From NCBI RefSeq assembly GCF_030232265.1, contig NZ_JASPJK010000001.1, positions 124,001 through 188,000 on the forward strand: a DNA stretch of 64,000 nucleotides, written 5' to 3'. Position numbers and translations under genes: made by a program. Origin of the DNA: Corynebacterium sp. MSK041 (lineage in GTDB: Bacteria; Actinomycetota; Actinomycetes; Mycobacteriales; Mycobacteriaceae). Numbering within the stretch: position 1 is the first letter of the stretch; each line of letters opens with the position of its first letter. The notes under the pieces were generated by a model. The model saw nothing but the letters and a program-made list of their open reading frames with translations, was not told the origin of the DNA and searched no databases. This document shows positions 1-6,359 of the stretch, one piece after another.

Positions 1-27
1 GTGACGATTCGTCAGCAGGAGCAGTAG
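1..27 (+). CDS. 3' end of a phage gene, probably portal
   Basis: Eight codons ending in TAG at 25-27 are open in one frame and precede the MuF-like gene by 15 bases. In siphoviruses the gene before the MuF-like minor head protein is normally the portal. The identity rests on position only, since too little sequence is present to recognise a family. Confidence 0.45.
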   Translation: MTIRQQEQ

Positions 28-42
28 TTAGGAGGTGTCACT

Positions 43-801
43 GTGACTGTTTCTGAGGTTGAGCTTCGGCAGCATAGGGATCTTCTGCGGGAGCTTCTGC
101 GGATGGCTAACGGTGATCTTCTGGCGCTGTTGAATATTGCGCAGTCGAGTGACCCTGCTGTGCTTGTTGATCTTCTGCTGTCTGGTGTGCCGGAGATCGT
201 CGATGTGTACCGGGCGGCGGCGGTTGATGTGGGGGCCGTGTTTTATGCGGAGACGCAAGGATTGCAGATGAGTCGTAGTGTTGCTGCTACTGCGTCTTCT
301 ACGAATGTTGAGCAGTTGGAGCGGTCGCTACGGTGGGCTGTGTTCGGTGCTGAGCTTGATGGTGTTGTGGGACGTGTAGCGGGGATTCTGCAGAAGCATG
401 TAGTTGATGGCTCTCGTGCTGCTGGGGCGTTGATGGCGTCGGAGGTGGGGCAGCAGTGGGTGCGTGCCGCGCATCCTGGGGCGTGCCAGTTTTGCCGGCT
501 TCTGGCTACCCGTGGGCTTGACGGTAAGGGTGGGTACTCGTCGAAAGAGACTGCGTCTTTGGCTGGTATGTCGGTGCATGGTGTGCGGAAGCCTAAGAAG
601 GGTCATAGGAACGCCCCGAAGGGTTCTAAGTTTCACGAGAATTGCATGTGTGTTCCGGTGTTGGCTGGGTCGTATACTCCGCCGGATTATGTGCTCGAGT
701 GGGAGCAGGATTACTTCAAGGCATACGAGGCTGTTGGTGGCGCGTCTGATCAGTATGCGATTCTGGCGAAGATGCGTGAGATCAGCGGCCACAACCATTA
801 G
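43..801 (+). CDS. MuF-like phage minor head protein
   Basis: The 252-residue product is probably a minor capsid protein that binds the portal and is injected or involved in head assembly. Its C-terminal half holds the metal-binding pattern typical of the MuF/head-morphogenesis family: CQFC at about residue 146, then H-x-NCMC (near FHENCMC) about 50 residues later. The N-terminal half is helical and less conserved. GTG at 43 is chosen because AGGAGG lies 7-12 bases upstream. It sits between the presumed portal and the scaffold gene, the standard place for this family. A protease activity, seen in some fused relatives, is not evident here. Confidence 0.8.
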   Translation: MTVSEVELRQHRDLLRELLRMANGDLLALLNIAQSSDPAVLVDLLLSGVPEIVDVYRAAAVDVGAVFYAETQGLQMSRSVAATASSTNVEQLERSLRWAVFGAELDGVVGRVAGILQKHVVDGSRAAGALMASEVGQQWVRAAHPGACQFCRLLATRGLDGKGGYSSKETASLAGMSVHGVRKPKKGHRNAPKGSKFHENCMCVPVLAGSYTPPDYVLEWEQDYFKAYEAVGGASDQYAILAKMREISGHNH

Positions 802-817
802 CCAGGCTGGCAGACAC

Positions 818-841
818 CCAGGTTCGAGTCCTGGGCTGGCA
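818..841 (+). other. tRNA T-arm and acceptor-like sequence
   Basis: CCAGG-TTCGAGT-CCTGG (818-834) forms a perfect 5-bp T-arm with a canonical 7-base TTCGAGT loop. It is followed by a 7-base acceptor-like GCTGGCA. No matching 5' acceptor or anticodon arm is found upstream within tRNA distance, so this looks like a tRNA 3'-half remnant or mimic, not a working tRNA. Confidence 0.5.
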
Positions 842-843
842 CT

Positions 844-873
844 AACCCCTACACGGAAGGTGTGGGGGTTTTC
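844..873 (+). terminator. Rho-independent terminator after the MuF-like gene
   Basis: AACCCCTACAC pairs with GTGTGGGGGTT around a short loop and is followed by TTTTC. It lies between the MuF-like gene and the scaffold gene and may reduce read-through into the capsid genes. A smaller GCCCG-AAA-CGGGC hairpin follows directly. Confidence 0.75.
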
Positions 874-926
874 TCATGCCCGAAACGGGCGACATAACCC
901 ACACCTGAAACAGGGAGAGATCAACA

Positions 927-1505
927 ATGTTCAAGAAGACCCGATTCTGGCTGCGCGCCATCGAAGGCGCAGAGCACGGAGGATCAGCAGGCACGTCTGA
1001 GAAACCCGCAAAGGGGCCGGACACACCAGAAGGCACCTCCGACGGTGGCGTCCAAGGCGACACCAATGATGCTGGCGAAGACCACGAGAAGACAGACTGG
1101 AAAACCCTCTACGAGGAGTCACAGCAGGAAGTCGACAAGTGGAAGGCACATTCCCGCAAGTGGGAAGAGCGCGCTAAAGCCAAGAGCGACTCCGGTAGCG
1201 AAAGCGATGACATCCGCGAGCGACTAGCCCAGGTCGAGCAAGCTCTGAAAGAGTCCAAGGCTGAGACTGAGCGGGCAGAAGCGGCGCGAGTGAAGCTCGA
1301 GATCGGCGCTGAATACGGGCTTTCGAAGGACGACATTGATCTGCTGCGTGGCACTGAGGACGAAATGCGCGCACTTGCGCAGCGCCTTGGTGATCTTGGT
1401 GCGCAGCACGGACCCGAAAACCCCTATCAGGGACGCGGTAGCCAAGGCAACTCGAAGAAGAAGGTAGAGGATTGGTACGCGGAGCTGAAGGGGAAAACCA
1501 ATTAA
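927..1505 (+). CDS. Phage scaffold protein
   Basis: The 192-residue protein is very rich in Glu, Lys, Asp and Ser. It has a predicted coiled coil from about residue 50 to 150 and a basic C-terminus (KKKVEDWYAELKGK), the classic organisation of procapsid scaffolds. It precedes the decoration and major capsid genes, as scaffolds do. AGGGAGAG lies 8-15 bases before the ATG. Only composition and position support the call, because scaffold sequences diverge fast. It should act inside the procapsid and be lost on maturation. Confidence 0.75.
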   Translation: MFKKTRFWLRAIEGAEHGGSAGTSEKPAKGPDTPEGTSDGGVQGDTNDAGEDHEKTDWKTLYEESQQEVDKWKAHSRKWEERAKAKSDSGSESDDIRERLAQVEQALKESKAETERAEAARVKLEIGAEYGLSKDDIDLLRGTEDEMRALAQRLGDLGAQHGPENPYQGRGSQGNSKKKVEDWYAELKGKTN

Positions 1506-1528
1506 CTGACACTGCATAGGAGGAAAAG

Positions 1529-1900
1529 ATGCAGCTTGCACCTAAGTTCCAGGTGCGCGGTGAGGTGACCAGCCAGAAGTGGCTCGGCTCCGCACACGCC
1601 ACCGACAATGCTCGCACCGTCACAATTGATGGTTCGAAGCTCAATGAATTCACTAAGCGTGGCTTTGTGCCCGCTGGTACCCCGCTGGCAGCAGCTGACG
1701 GTGGGAAGTTCGCTCCGGCGAAGGCGAGCGATGAACTCGCTGGTTTCCTACTCGTCGACCAGCCGCTGAACTCCGGTTCCGATGTGGTCGCGCCGCTGCT
1801 TGACCACGGCCGTATCCGTGTGAAGTTCCTGCCCGAGGGTGCGCCGGACGTTACTGCGATGCCGGCTAACCCGCACTTCATCTTTGTAAAGGAGGCCTAA
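1529..1900 (+). CDS. Head decoration protein
   Basis: A 123-residue beta-rich protein with the GTPLAAADGG stretch around residues 50-60, similar to the start-value loop in lambda gpD-like decoration proteins. It directly precedes the major capsid gene with only 5 bases between them, which is the usual order. It would stabilise expanded capsids from the outside. The RBS is AGGAGG, 6 bases before the ATG. The assignment is by position, size and weak motif similarity. Confidence 0.65.
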   Translation: MQLAPKFQVRGEVTSQKWLGSAHATDNARTVTIDGSKLNEFTKRGFVPAGTPLAAADGGKFAPAKASDELAGFLLVDQPLNSGSDVVAPLLDHGRIRVKFLPEGAPDVTAMPANPHFIFVKEA

Positions 1901-1905
1901 GAACA

Positions 1906-2916
1906 ATGATTCTTTGGACTGATGTTGCTGAACCGCAGGAGCTGACTGAGCTGGCTCGTCGTGCTGCGCAGGATCGTGAGCAGCGCAACGAATTTAACCT
2001 CGGTGCGTTCCTGCCGAACGAGCATTCCCTGAGCCACACCGTCACCTTCGAGGTAGGCGATAATGGCTATGTTGAGGCTGCGGAGTACCGCGCCTACGAC
2101 GCTGAGACCCCGATCGGTGGCCGTGGTGAGGGGGGCCGTCGTGTCACGTTTGAGCTTCCGCCGCTGGGGCAGAAGCGTCGCGTGTCGGAGTATGAGCAGC
2201 TGCGCCACCTCGGTGATGGTGGTGAGGCGGCGATGCGTAACGCTCTTGGCCGTGCTGCGGTGCAGCGTGGTGAGGCTGTCGCTGACCGTATTGAGCTTGA
2301 GCGTGGCCGTGTGCTGGTATCCGGCAAGGCCGCAATCAATGAGAATGGTTTCATCGTCGAGTCTGAATTCGGCCGTGATCAGGAGATGACCGTCACTGCT
2401 GGTACGAAGTGGGGCGAAGCAAGTGCCGACCCGGTGCAGGACATCCTGGACTGGCAGGAAGCATACGTGGATAAGAACGGTGAGGCTCCGGCTTACATCG
2501 TGGCTTCCACGAAGGCGATTTCTGCTCTGTCGAAGTTCAGCGGGTTCCTCCCGAAGGATTCCGTGCGACGTCGTGCTTCCTTCGATGAGATCAACGCGCT
2601 GCTTGACGCTGAGGGGCTTCCGACGCTGGTGAAGTACGATCGCCGAGTTCGCGTTAACGCGAAGAGCGAGCGTGTGATCCCGGAGGAGACCTTGCTGTTC
2701 CTGCCGGGCGATGACGCTGGTCTGGGTAAGACCTTCTGGGGCACCACGCTTGAGTCTCTGGACCAGGACTACAGCCTGCAGGCTGAGGAGCGTCCTGGCA
2801 TTGTTGCCGGAGCGTTTAAGACGAATGATCCGATCGCTGCGTGGGTGAAGGCGTCCGCGATTGGTATGCCGGTGCTGGCTAACGCGAACCTCGCTATGGC
2901 CGCTACCGTCCTCTAA
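1906..2916 (+). CDS. Major capsid protein, HK97 fold (lambda gpE-like)
   Basis: The 336-residue protein forms the phage head shell. The N-terminal half contains the segment TVTFEVGDNGYVEAAEYRAYDAE followed by PIGGRGEGGRRVTFELPPLG, characteristic of the phage capsid E family (gpE-like HK97 fold). The size is normal for that family. It is preceded by scaffold and decoration genes and followed by head-completion genes. No N-terminal propeptide (delta domain) is evident, in keeping with a separate scaffold protein. The RBS GGAGG lies 11 bases upstream of the ATG. Confidence 0.85.
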   Translation: MILWTDVAEPQELTELARRAAQDREQRNEFNLGAFLPNEHSLSHTVTFEVGDNGYVEAAEYRAYDAETPIGGRGEGGRRVTFELPPLGQKRRVSEYEQLRHLGDGGEAAMRNALGRAAVQRGEAVADRIELERGRVLVSGKAAINENGFIVESEFGRDQEMTVTAGTKWGEASADPVQDILDWQEAYVDKNGEAPAYIVASTKAISALSKFSGFLPKDSVRRRASFDEINALLDAEGLPTLVKYDRRVRVNAKSERVIPEETLLFLPGDDAGLGKTFWGTTLESLDQDYSLQAEERPGIVAGAFKTNDPIAAWVKASAIGMPVLANANLAMAATVL

Positions 2917-2929
2917 GGGGTGGTGAGAC

Positions 2930-3124
2930 GTGGCGAAAATTAAGGATGATTTCTACGGCGTCATCTACGCACGTACTAAAGCCGGAGAGCTCGTGAAGCT
3001 CCGTGCAGGCGACATGGTGCCTTCTGGTGTGGAGGTGCGTAGTGATCTGCACGCACCTACTGCACCGAAGGGAGGCACTCGTGGAAAACCCGCAGGAAAG
3101 AACACCCGTAGCGACGCCAAGTGA
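2930..3124 (+). CDS. Small phage head-region protein
   Basis: A 64-residue protein starting at GTG with AGGGGTGG upstream. It is basic, with a proline/glycine-rich tail. Its 3' end overlaps the following connector gene by 44 bases in another frame. Small proteins of this kind lie between the capsid and connector genes in many actinophages. The family is not recognised and no function is proposed. Confidence 0.6.
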   Translation: MAKIKDDFYGVIYARTKAGELVKLRAGDMVPSGVEVRSDLHAPTAPKGGTRGKPAGKNTRSDAK

Positions 3125-3476
3125 CGTCGAAAAGCGCCTAGGCCGGGAACTTGATGACGACGAAGCCCTCGTGGTTGATGGTCTTCTTGAGGAAGCCGAA
3201 ATCCTGATTGAGGGGTACCTCGGCGTTATCCCGGTTCCGGTTCCGCGTCGTGTCGTGGTTGTTGCTTCTCGTATGGTGGCGAGGGTTTTGCAGCAGCCTG
3301 ACGCGGAGGCGTTTTATGCCGAGTCGGTGCAGCATTCGGCTGGGCCGTTTGCGGAGACGAGACGGTACTCGACTGGTGCATCTGGTGGGTCTCCGTGGTT
3401 GACGGCTGCGGATAAGCAGGCGCTGCGTCGTGCTCGTCGCGGTGGTGGCGGTATCTACACGATTGGGATTGGGTGA
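3081..3476 (+). CDS. Gp19/Gp15-like head-tail connector
   Basis: The start is taken as GTG 3081 because GGGAGG lies 6-11 bases before it. Translation gives 131 residues. The helical N-terminal part (LGRELDDDEALVVDGLLEEA) followed by a conserved PRRVVVVASRMVARVL segment resembles the Gp19/Gp15/Gp42 connector-adaptor family of actinophages. The protein would attach under the portal as the first ring of the neck. It follows the capsid genes as expected. The overlap with the preceding gene suggests translational coupling. Confidence 0.7.
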   Translation: MENPQERTPVATPSDVEKRLGRELDDDEALVVDGLLEEAEILIEGYLGVIPVPVPRRVVVVASRMVARVLQQPDAEAFYAESVQHSAGPFAETRRYSTGASGGSPWLTAADKQALRRARRGGGGIYTIGIG

Positions 3477-3482
3477 TGCTTT

Positions 3483-3875
3483 ATGGCTTTTACTGCTTTG
3501 CCGTTCAAGGTGGTGCGTATCCGCCGTGAATACGAGTACATCCAGCCCGACGCGGAGGATCAGTACGACGAGCTGGGAAACCTCATCGAGGTCGATGAGC
3601 TTGGTAACGAGCATGTCATCGAGGTCCGTGATGTGGTTGATGTCGCTGGGTGGGCTGTGCCCCGCTCATCGGAGCCGAAGCTCGCTGGGCATGACCGCCG
3701 CACCGTGGAAGTGGAACTACTAGCCCCAGTTGGGTTGTTCCGCCCGCAGGACGCGGTGCAGCTCCCGGAGCGCGACGACGTTCTCGAAGTTATCGGCGAG
3801 CCGGAGAACTATGAGCACAACCCGTTCGGGTGGGCACCTGGCTTGGAAGTCGTGAACCTAGGGGGTGTGCAATGA
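3483..3875 (+). CDS. Head-tail stopper / head closure protein
   Basis: A 130-residue acidic protein in the second connector position. Proteins of this length here usually close the filled head before tail joining. The C-terminal half is beta-rich (ending in GLEVVNLGGVQ), as in SPP1 gp16-like stoppers. Its stop overlaps the next start as ATGA, which indicates translational coupling. The assignment is from synteny, since no diagnostic motif is visible. Confidence 0.6.
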   Translation: MAFTALPFKVVRIRREYEYIQPDAEDQYDELGNLIEVDELGNEHVIEVRDVVDVAGWAVPRSSEPKLAGHDRRTVEVELLAPVGLFRPQDAVQLPERDDVLEVIGEPENYEHNPFGWAPGLEVVNLGGVQ

Positions 3876-4048
3876 CATGGTGCATTGTGGAAACCCCCGA
3901 TGGGACAGACCGAGTCAGGGCGCAGTCGATGGCGTTCGACGGCGGCTCCCTCATCCTGTTTTCTGACCCGCACCAGCAGTCGCCGAAAGCGGCCTACGGG
4001 CCATACGGGTGGCTTCATTGGAGGTGGGACGATGGCACAGAAAGCTAG
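3872..4048 (+). CDS. Small phage neck-region protein
   Basis: A 58-residue protein whose ATG overlaps the previous stop codon (ATGA). It is rich in Trp, Asp and Gly (GWLHWRWDDG near the end) and its 3' end overlaps the next gene by 17 bases. The tight coupling on both sides argues that it is a real gene. The family is unknown. Confidence 0.6.
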   Translation: MTWCIVETPDGTDRVRAQSMAFDGGSLILFSDPHQQSPKAAYGPYGWLHWRWDDGTES

Positions 4049-4271
4049 GTTCCAGCCGAATTATGGCGGCTATAGGGAGCTGTTGTCTTCTGGCCCGATG
4101 GCGTCTCTCGTCGCCAAGCATGCGGAGGCTGTGGCCGCTGCGTGTGGTGACGGTTTCGTCGCGTCACAGCGCATGGGTAGGACTAGGCAGCGTGCCATTG
4201 TGTACGCCGATACATGGTCCGCCAAGCACCGTGATCACCGTGACAACGTGATGGTGAGGGTGCTCGGATGA
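4032..4271 (+). CDS. HK97 gp10-like minor tail/neck protein
   Basis: A 79-residue protein starting at ATG 4032 (GGAGGTGGG just upstream), sharing its last four bases with the next start. The pattern helical N-terminus, LLSSGPMASLVAKHAEAVAAACG, then a conserved RARAIVYADTWSAKHRD-like C-terminus, matches short gp10-like neck proteins of actinophages. It lies between the stopper and the tail terminator, as expected for this class. Confidence 0.6.
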   Translation: MAQKARFQPNYGGYRELLSSGPMASLVAKHAEAVAAACGDGFVASQRMGRTRQRAIVYADTWSAKHRDHRDNVMVRVLG

Positions 4272-4627
4272 AAGGTGTATCTGCTACCGCGATCGCAGTG
4301 AAAGCACTGCGAGACGCCACAGGGATGCGCGTATCCAGCCAGATGCCGCAACCAGATAAACGCCCGGATGAATTCATCATCGTTTCTCGTATTGGTGGCG
4401 GGTCTGATGATTGGGCAACGAAGAACCCGCGCTTCCTTGTTGAGTGCTATGCGCTGACTGAGGCTGACGCGGAGCGGGTAGCTGATGGTGCGTGGGAAGC
4501 GTGGCTGCAGTTGCGAACCCCACCCGTCCACTATTCCTCCGTCGATAACAACATTGCCCGCTACGACAACCCTGATCTGAAACATCATAGGTTTCAGTTC
4601 ACTGCTGGCCTGCAGCTTCGGCGCTGA
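4268..4627 (+). CDS. Tail terminator protein
   Basis: A 119-residue protein with the compact alpha/beta pattern of lambda gpU-like tail terminators: VSRIGGGSDDW and an RFLVECYALTEADAERVADG helix. It would cap the tail tube when it reaches tape-measure length and mediate head joining. It precedes the tail tube gene, as usual. ATGA overlap with the upstream gene points to coupled translation. Confidence 0.65.
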   Translation: MKGVSATAIAVKALRDATGMRVSSQMPQPDKRPDEFIIVSRIGGGSDDWATKNPRFLVECYALTEADAERVADGAWEAWLQLRTPPVHYSSVDNNIARYDNPDLKHHRFQFTAGLQLRR

Positions 4628-4646
4628 CAGGTCTTCTTTCTTTTCA

Positions 4647-4672
4647 GGCCCGGTCCAACGATTCTGAAAAGG
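4647..4672 (+). repeat. Repeated leader element before the tail tube gene
   Basis: GGCCCGGTCCAACGATTCTG here is repeated upstream of the tail chaperone gene at 5453-5488 as GGCCCGGTCC, a short insertion, then CCAACGATTTTTGAAAGG. Both copies end in or next to the Shine-Dalgarno region of a highly expressed tail gene. This suggests a duplicated 5' leader or a shared post-transcriptional signal. Confidence 0.5.
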
Positions 4673-4680
4673 AGATTGCA

Positions 4681-5319
4681 ATGGCAGTCAACATTAATAA
4701 TGCTTTTGTCGGCACCCCGCCGATTGATGGTGGCGTGTACTTCAACGCGCCGATTGACACTCCGCTGCCGACGAAGGCTGACGAAGACCTCAACGATGCG
4801 TTCGTTGATCACGGCGCTGTCGGCCCGGACGGCTTCAATGTCCAGCCGACTCGCTCGTCTGAGACGGAGAAGATGTTCGGTGGTGGCGACTGGGTGGATA
4901 TTCAGTCTGACTACTCCGAGGAAATCACTATCACCCTGCTTGAGGATGACAACGTGAATGTCATCAACTCGATCTTCGGTGAAGACAATGTTGTGGTGAC
5001 CCCTGGTAAGGAGGGGACGGCGAAGACGATTTACCACACCAAGAAGCGTCTGCCTATCAAGTCCCACGTTCTTAAGGCTGTCGATGGTGACAAGCTCAAG
5101 ACCTATGTGGTGCCGCGTGGCCGTATTGCTTCTGCGGAGAAGACTGCGGATGTTCACTCTGCGTCTACGAAGTACAACCTGACGATTAAGTCGTTCCCGC
5201 ACACCATTAAGGACGACAACGGTGAGCGTGAGGTGTACGTCATCGAGCTGCGTGACGATGGTCGTCCGGCTGATGCGTCTGCTGGTACCTCCGGTGATTC
5301 TGTAGTCAGCACCGGCTAG
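4681..5319 (+). CDS. Major tail (tube) protein
   Basis: A 212-residue beta-rich protein in the tail tube position, between terminator and chaperone genes. The sequence alternates short beta strands (WVDIQSDYSEEITITLL, KTYVVPRGRI) and ends in a Ser/Gly/Thr-rich tail, as siphovirus tube proteins often do. AAGGAG lies 6-11 bases before the ATG. It would polymerise around the tape measure into the non-contractile tail. Confidence 0.75.
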   Translation: MAVNINNAFVGTPPIDGGVYFNAPIDTPLPTKADEDLNDAFVDHGAVGPDGFNVQPTRSSETEKMFGGGDWVDIQSDYSEEITITLLEDDNVNVINSIFGEDNVVVTPGKEGTAKTIYHTKKRLPIKSHVLKAVDGDKLKTYVVPRGRIASAEKTADVHSASTKYNLTIKSFPHTIKDDNGEREVYVIELRDDGRPADASAGTSGDSVVSTG

Positions 5320-5408
5320 ATGATGCCAGCGCCCTGGGCGGAGCAGCAGGGGATAAAAATTACTGCTCCCATTTCTCACCCGGCGACTCATGGGGTTTCA
5401 TCCCCCTT

Positions 5409-5462
5409 GGACCGGGCCTACCCATGATTTCGCCTGGGTGGGTCCCTAGCTTGGCCCGGTCC
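5409..5462 (+). other. Long stem-loop upstream of the tail chaperone gene
   Basis: GGACCGGGCC (5409-5418) and GGCCCGGTCC (5453-5462) are a perfect 10-bp inverted repeat. ACCCA and TGGGT inside extend the structure. The 180 bases between the tube and chaperone genes hold nothing else obvious. There is no T-run after the stem, so it is more likely an mRNA stability or attenuation element than a terminator. Confidence 0.55.
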
Positions 5463-5499
5463 ACCCACAACCAACGATTTTTGAAAGGCTTGGTCCAAA

Positions 5500-5916
5500 A
5501 TGGCTTTTGAGATTGAGATGTTCGAACCTATCGAGTTCGACATTCCGGCAGGTAAAGACAAGAAGGTAACGGTTTCCGTGCCACCGTTCGACTGCTTCGA
5601 CCCGAAGGACGTTGAAGCGATGAACAAGAAGTTGCGTGAGTACGAGCAGCCGGAGGTTGCCGACACCGTTGAGGATGTCAACAATCCGCTGCAGAACGGG
5701 GCTGCCTTGGTGCGTTTTCTGTTGAAGTTCTTCAACCCTGGTAAGGAGAAGCACACTGCGATTGACAAGCTGGTGCCACGCCAGCTCAACGAGATCGACA
5801 AGGTGTGGACGGAGAATTCGAACCTGCCTGACGTTGATGGTGCGCCGCTTGCCACGTTGGAGGCAGTGGGGGAATCCGAGCCGTCCACGAGCGAGTCTTC
5901 GCAGACCGAGAAGTAG
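5500..5916 (+). CDS. Tail assembly chaperone, first frame (gpG-like)
   Basis: A 138-residue acidic protein, the short product of the tail chaperone pair. It lies directly before the tape measure, whose long hydrophobic helices it would coat during tail assembly. The C-terminus is disordered (SEPSTSESSQTEK). A GGGGGAA run at 5868-5874 near its end allows ribosomes to slip into the -1 frame, which is open into the next reading frame. GAAAGG lies 15 bases upstream of the ATG, so initiation is not optimal. Confidence 0.8.
   Translation: MAFEIEMFEPIEFDIPAGKDKKVTVSVPPFDCFDPKDVEAMNKKLREYEQPEVADTVEDVNNPLQNGAALVRFLLKFFNPGKEKHTAIDKLVPRQLNEIDKVWTENSNLPDVDGAPLATLEAVGESEPSTSESSQTEK
5868..5874 (+). other. 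Probable -1 frameshift slippery site (GGGGGAA)
   Basis: In the first frame the codons read GTG-GGG-GAA. A tRNA on GGG (5869-5871) can re-pair with GGG at 5868-5870, giving a -1 shift into the frame that continues to 6341. That frame has no stop between the slip site and the second ORF. The second ORF has no Shine-Dalgarno before its first ATG (5931). Confidence 0.7.
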
Positions 5917-6341
5917 CTGACGCTATACGCATGGACCTGCTTGAGCGGGGACGTCTGCTTAGTGAGTTGGGTAGGTCCATGCGGTGGACGGACTTAATTG
6001 CGTTTCTCCGATACGCGCCACCAACGTCGAATTATCGGCGGGTGATTGATCCGGATGGTGCGCGCCGGGAGGAGTACCAGATTGCGTTGATGGAGCCGAC
6101 TAGCCGGATTCTTGGTGAGCTTTTTGACCAGGTGCAGTGGCTTCGGCAAGGCGTCCCGGATGAGCACGGGATCATCTTCCGGCTTCTGGCGCGGGCTTAT
6201 GACGTGGATCCGGATGAGCTGGCGCGTGAGATCGGACGGGGTCGTGAGGGGGATGTGGGGGAGGTAGCTCCGCAGCAGAAGAAGCGAAAGACCGCTGCGG
6301 AGATTAGGGCGCAGATCAAAGCGGCGTCGCAGAAAAAATAG
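5871..6341 (+). CDS. Tail assembly chaperone, frameshift extension (gpT-like)
   Basis: This frame is probably translated only as the C-terminal part of a fusion that begins at 5500 and shifts -1 at about 5870. It encodes about 157 residues. The part from ATG 5931 (MDLLERGRLLSELG) is helical and ends in a basic tail (QQKKRKTAAEIRAQIKAASQKK region). Lack of an RBS and the continuous open frame across 5871-5930 support fusion over independent initiation. The fusion form would recruit tail tube subunits to the tape measure. Confidence 0.7.
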   Translation, partial: GIRAVHERVFADREVADAIRMDLLERGRLLSELGRSMRWTDLIAFLRYAPPTSNYRRVIDPDGARREEYQIALMEPTSRILGELFDQVQWLRQGVPDEHGIIFRLLARAYDVDPDELAREIGRGREGDVGEVAPQQKKRKTAAEIRAQIKAASQKK

Positions 6342-6359
6342 AAGAAAGGGTGTTGTTCT

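Noticed and set aside
5931..6341. Independent gene starting at ATG 5931
   Set aside because: No Shine-Dalgarno, the frame is open upstream, and position fits the frameshift extension of the tail chaperone.
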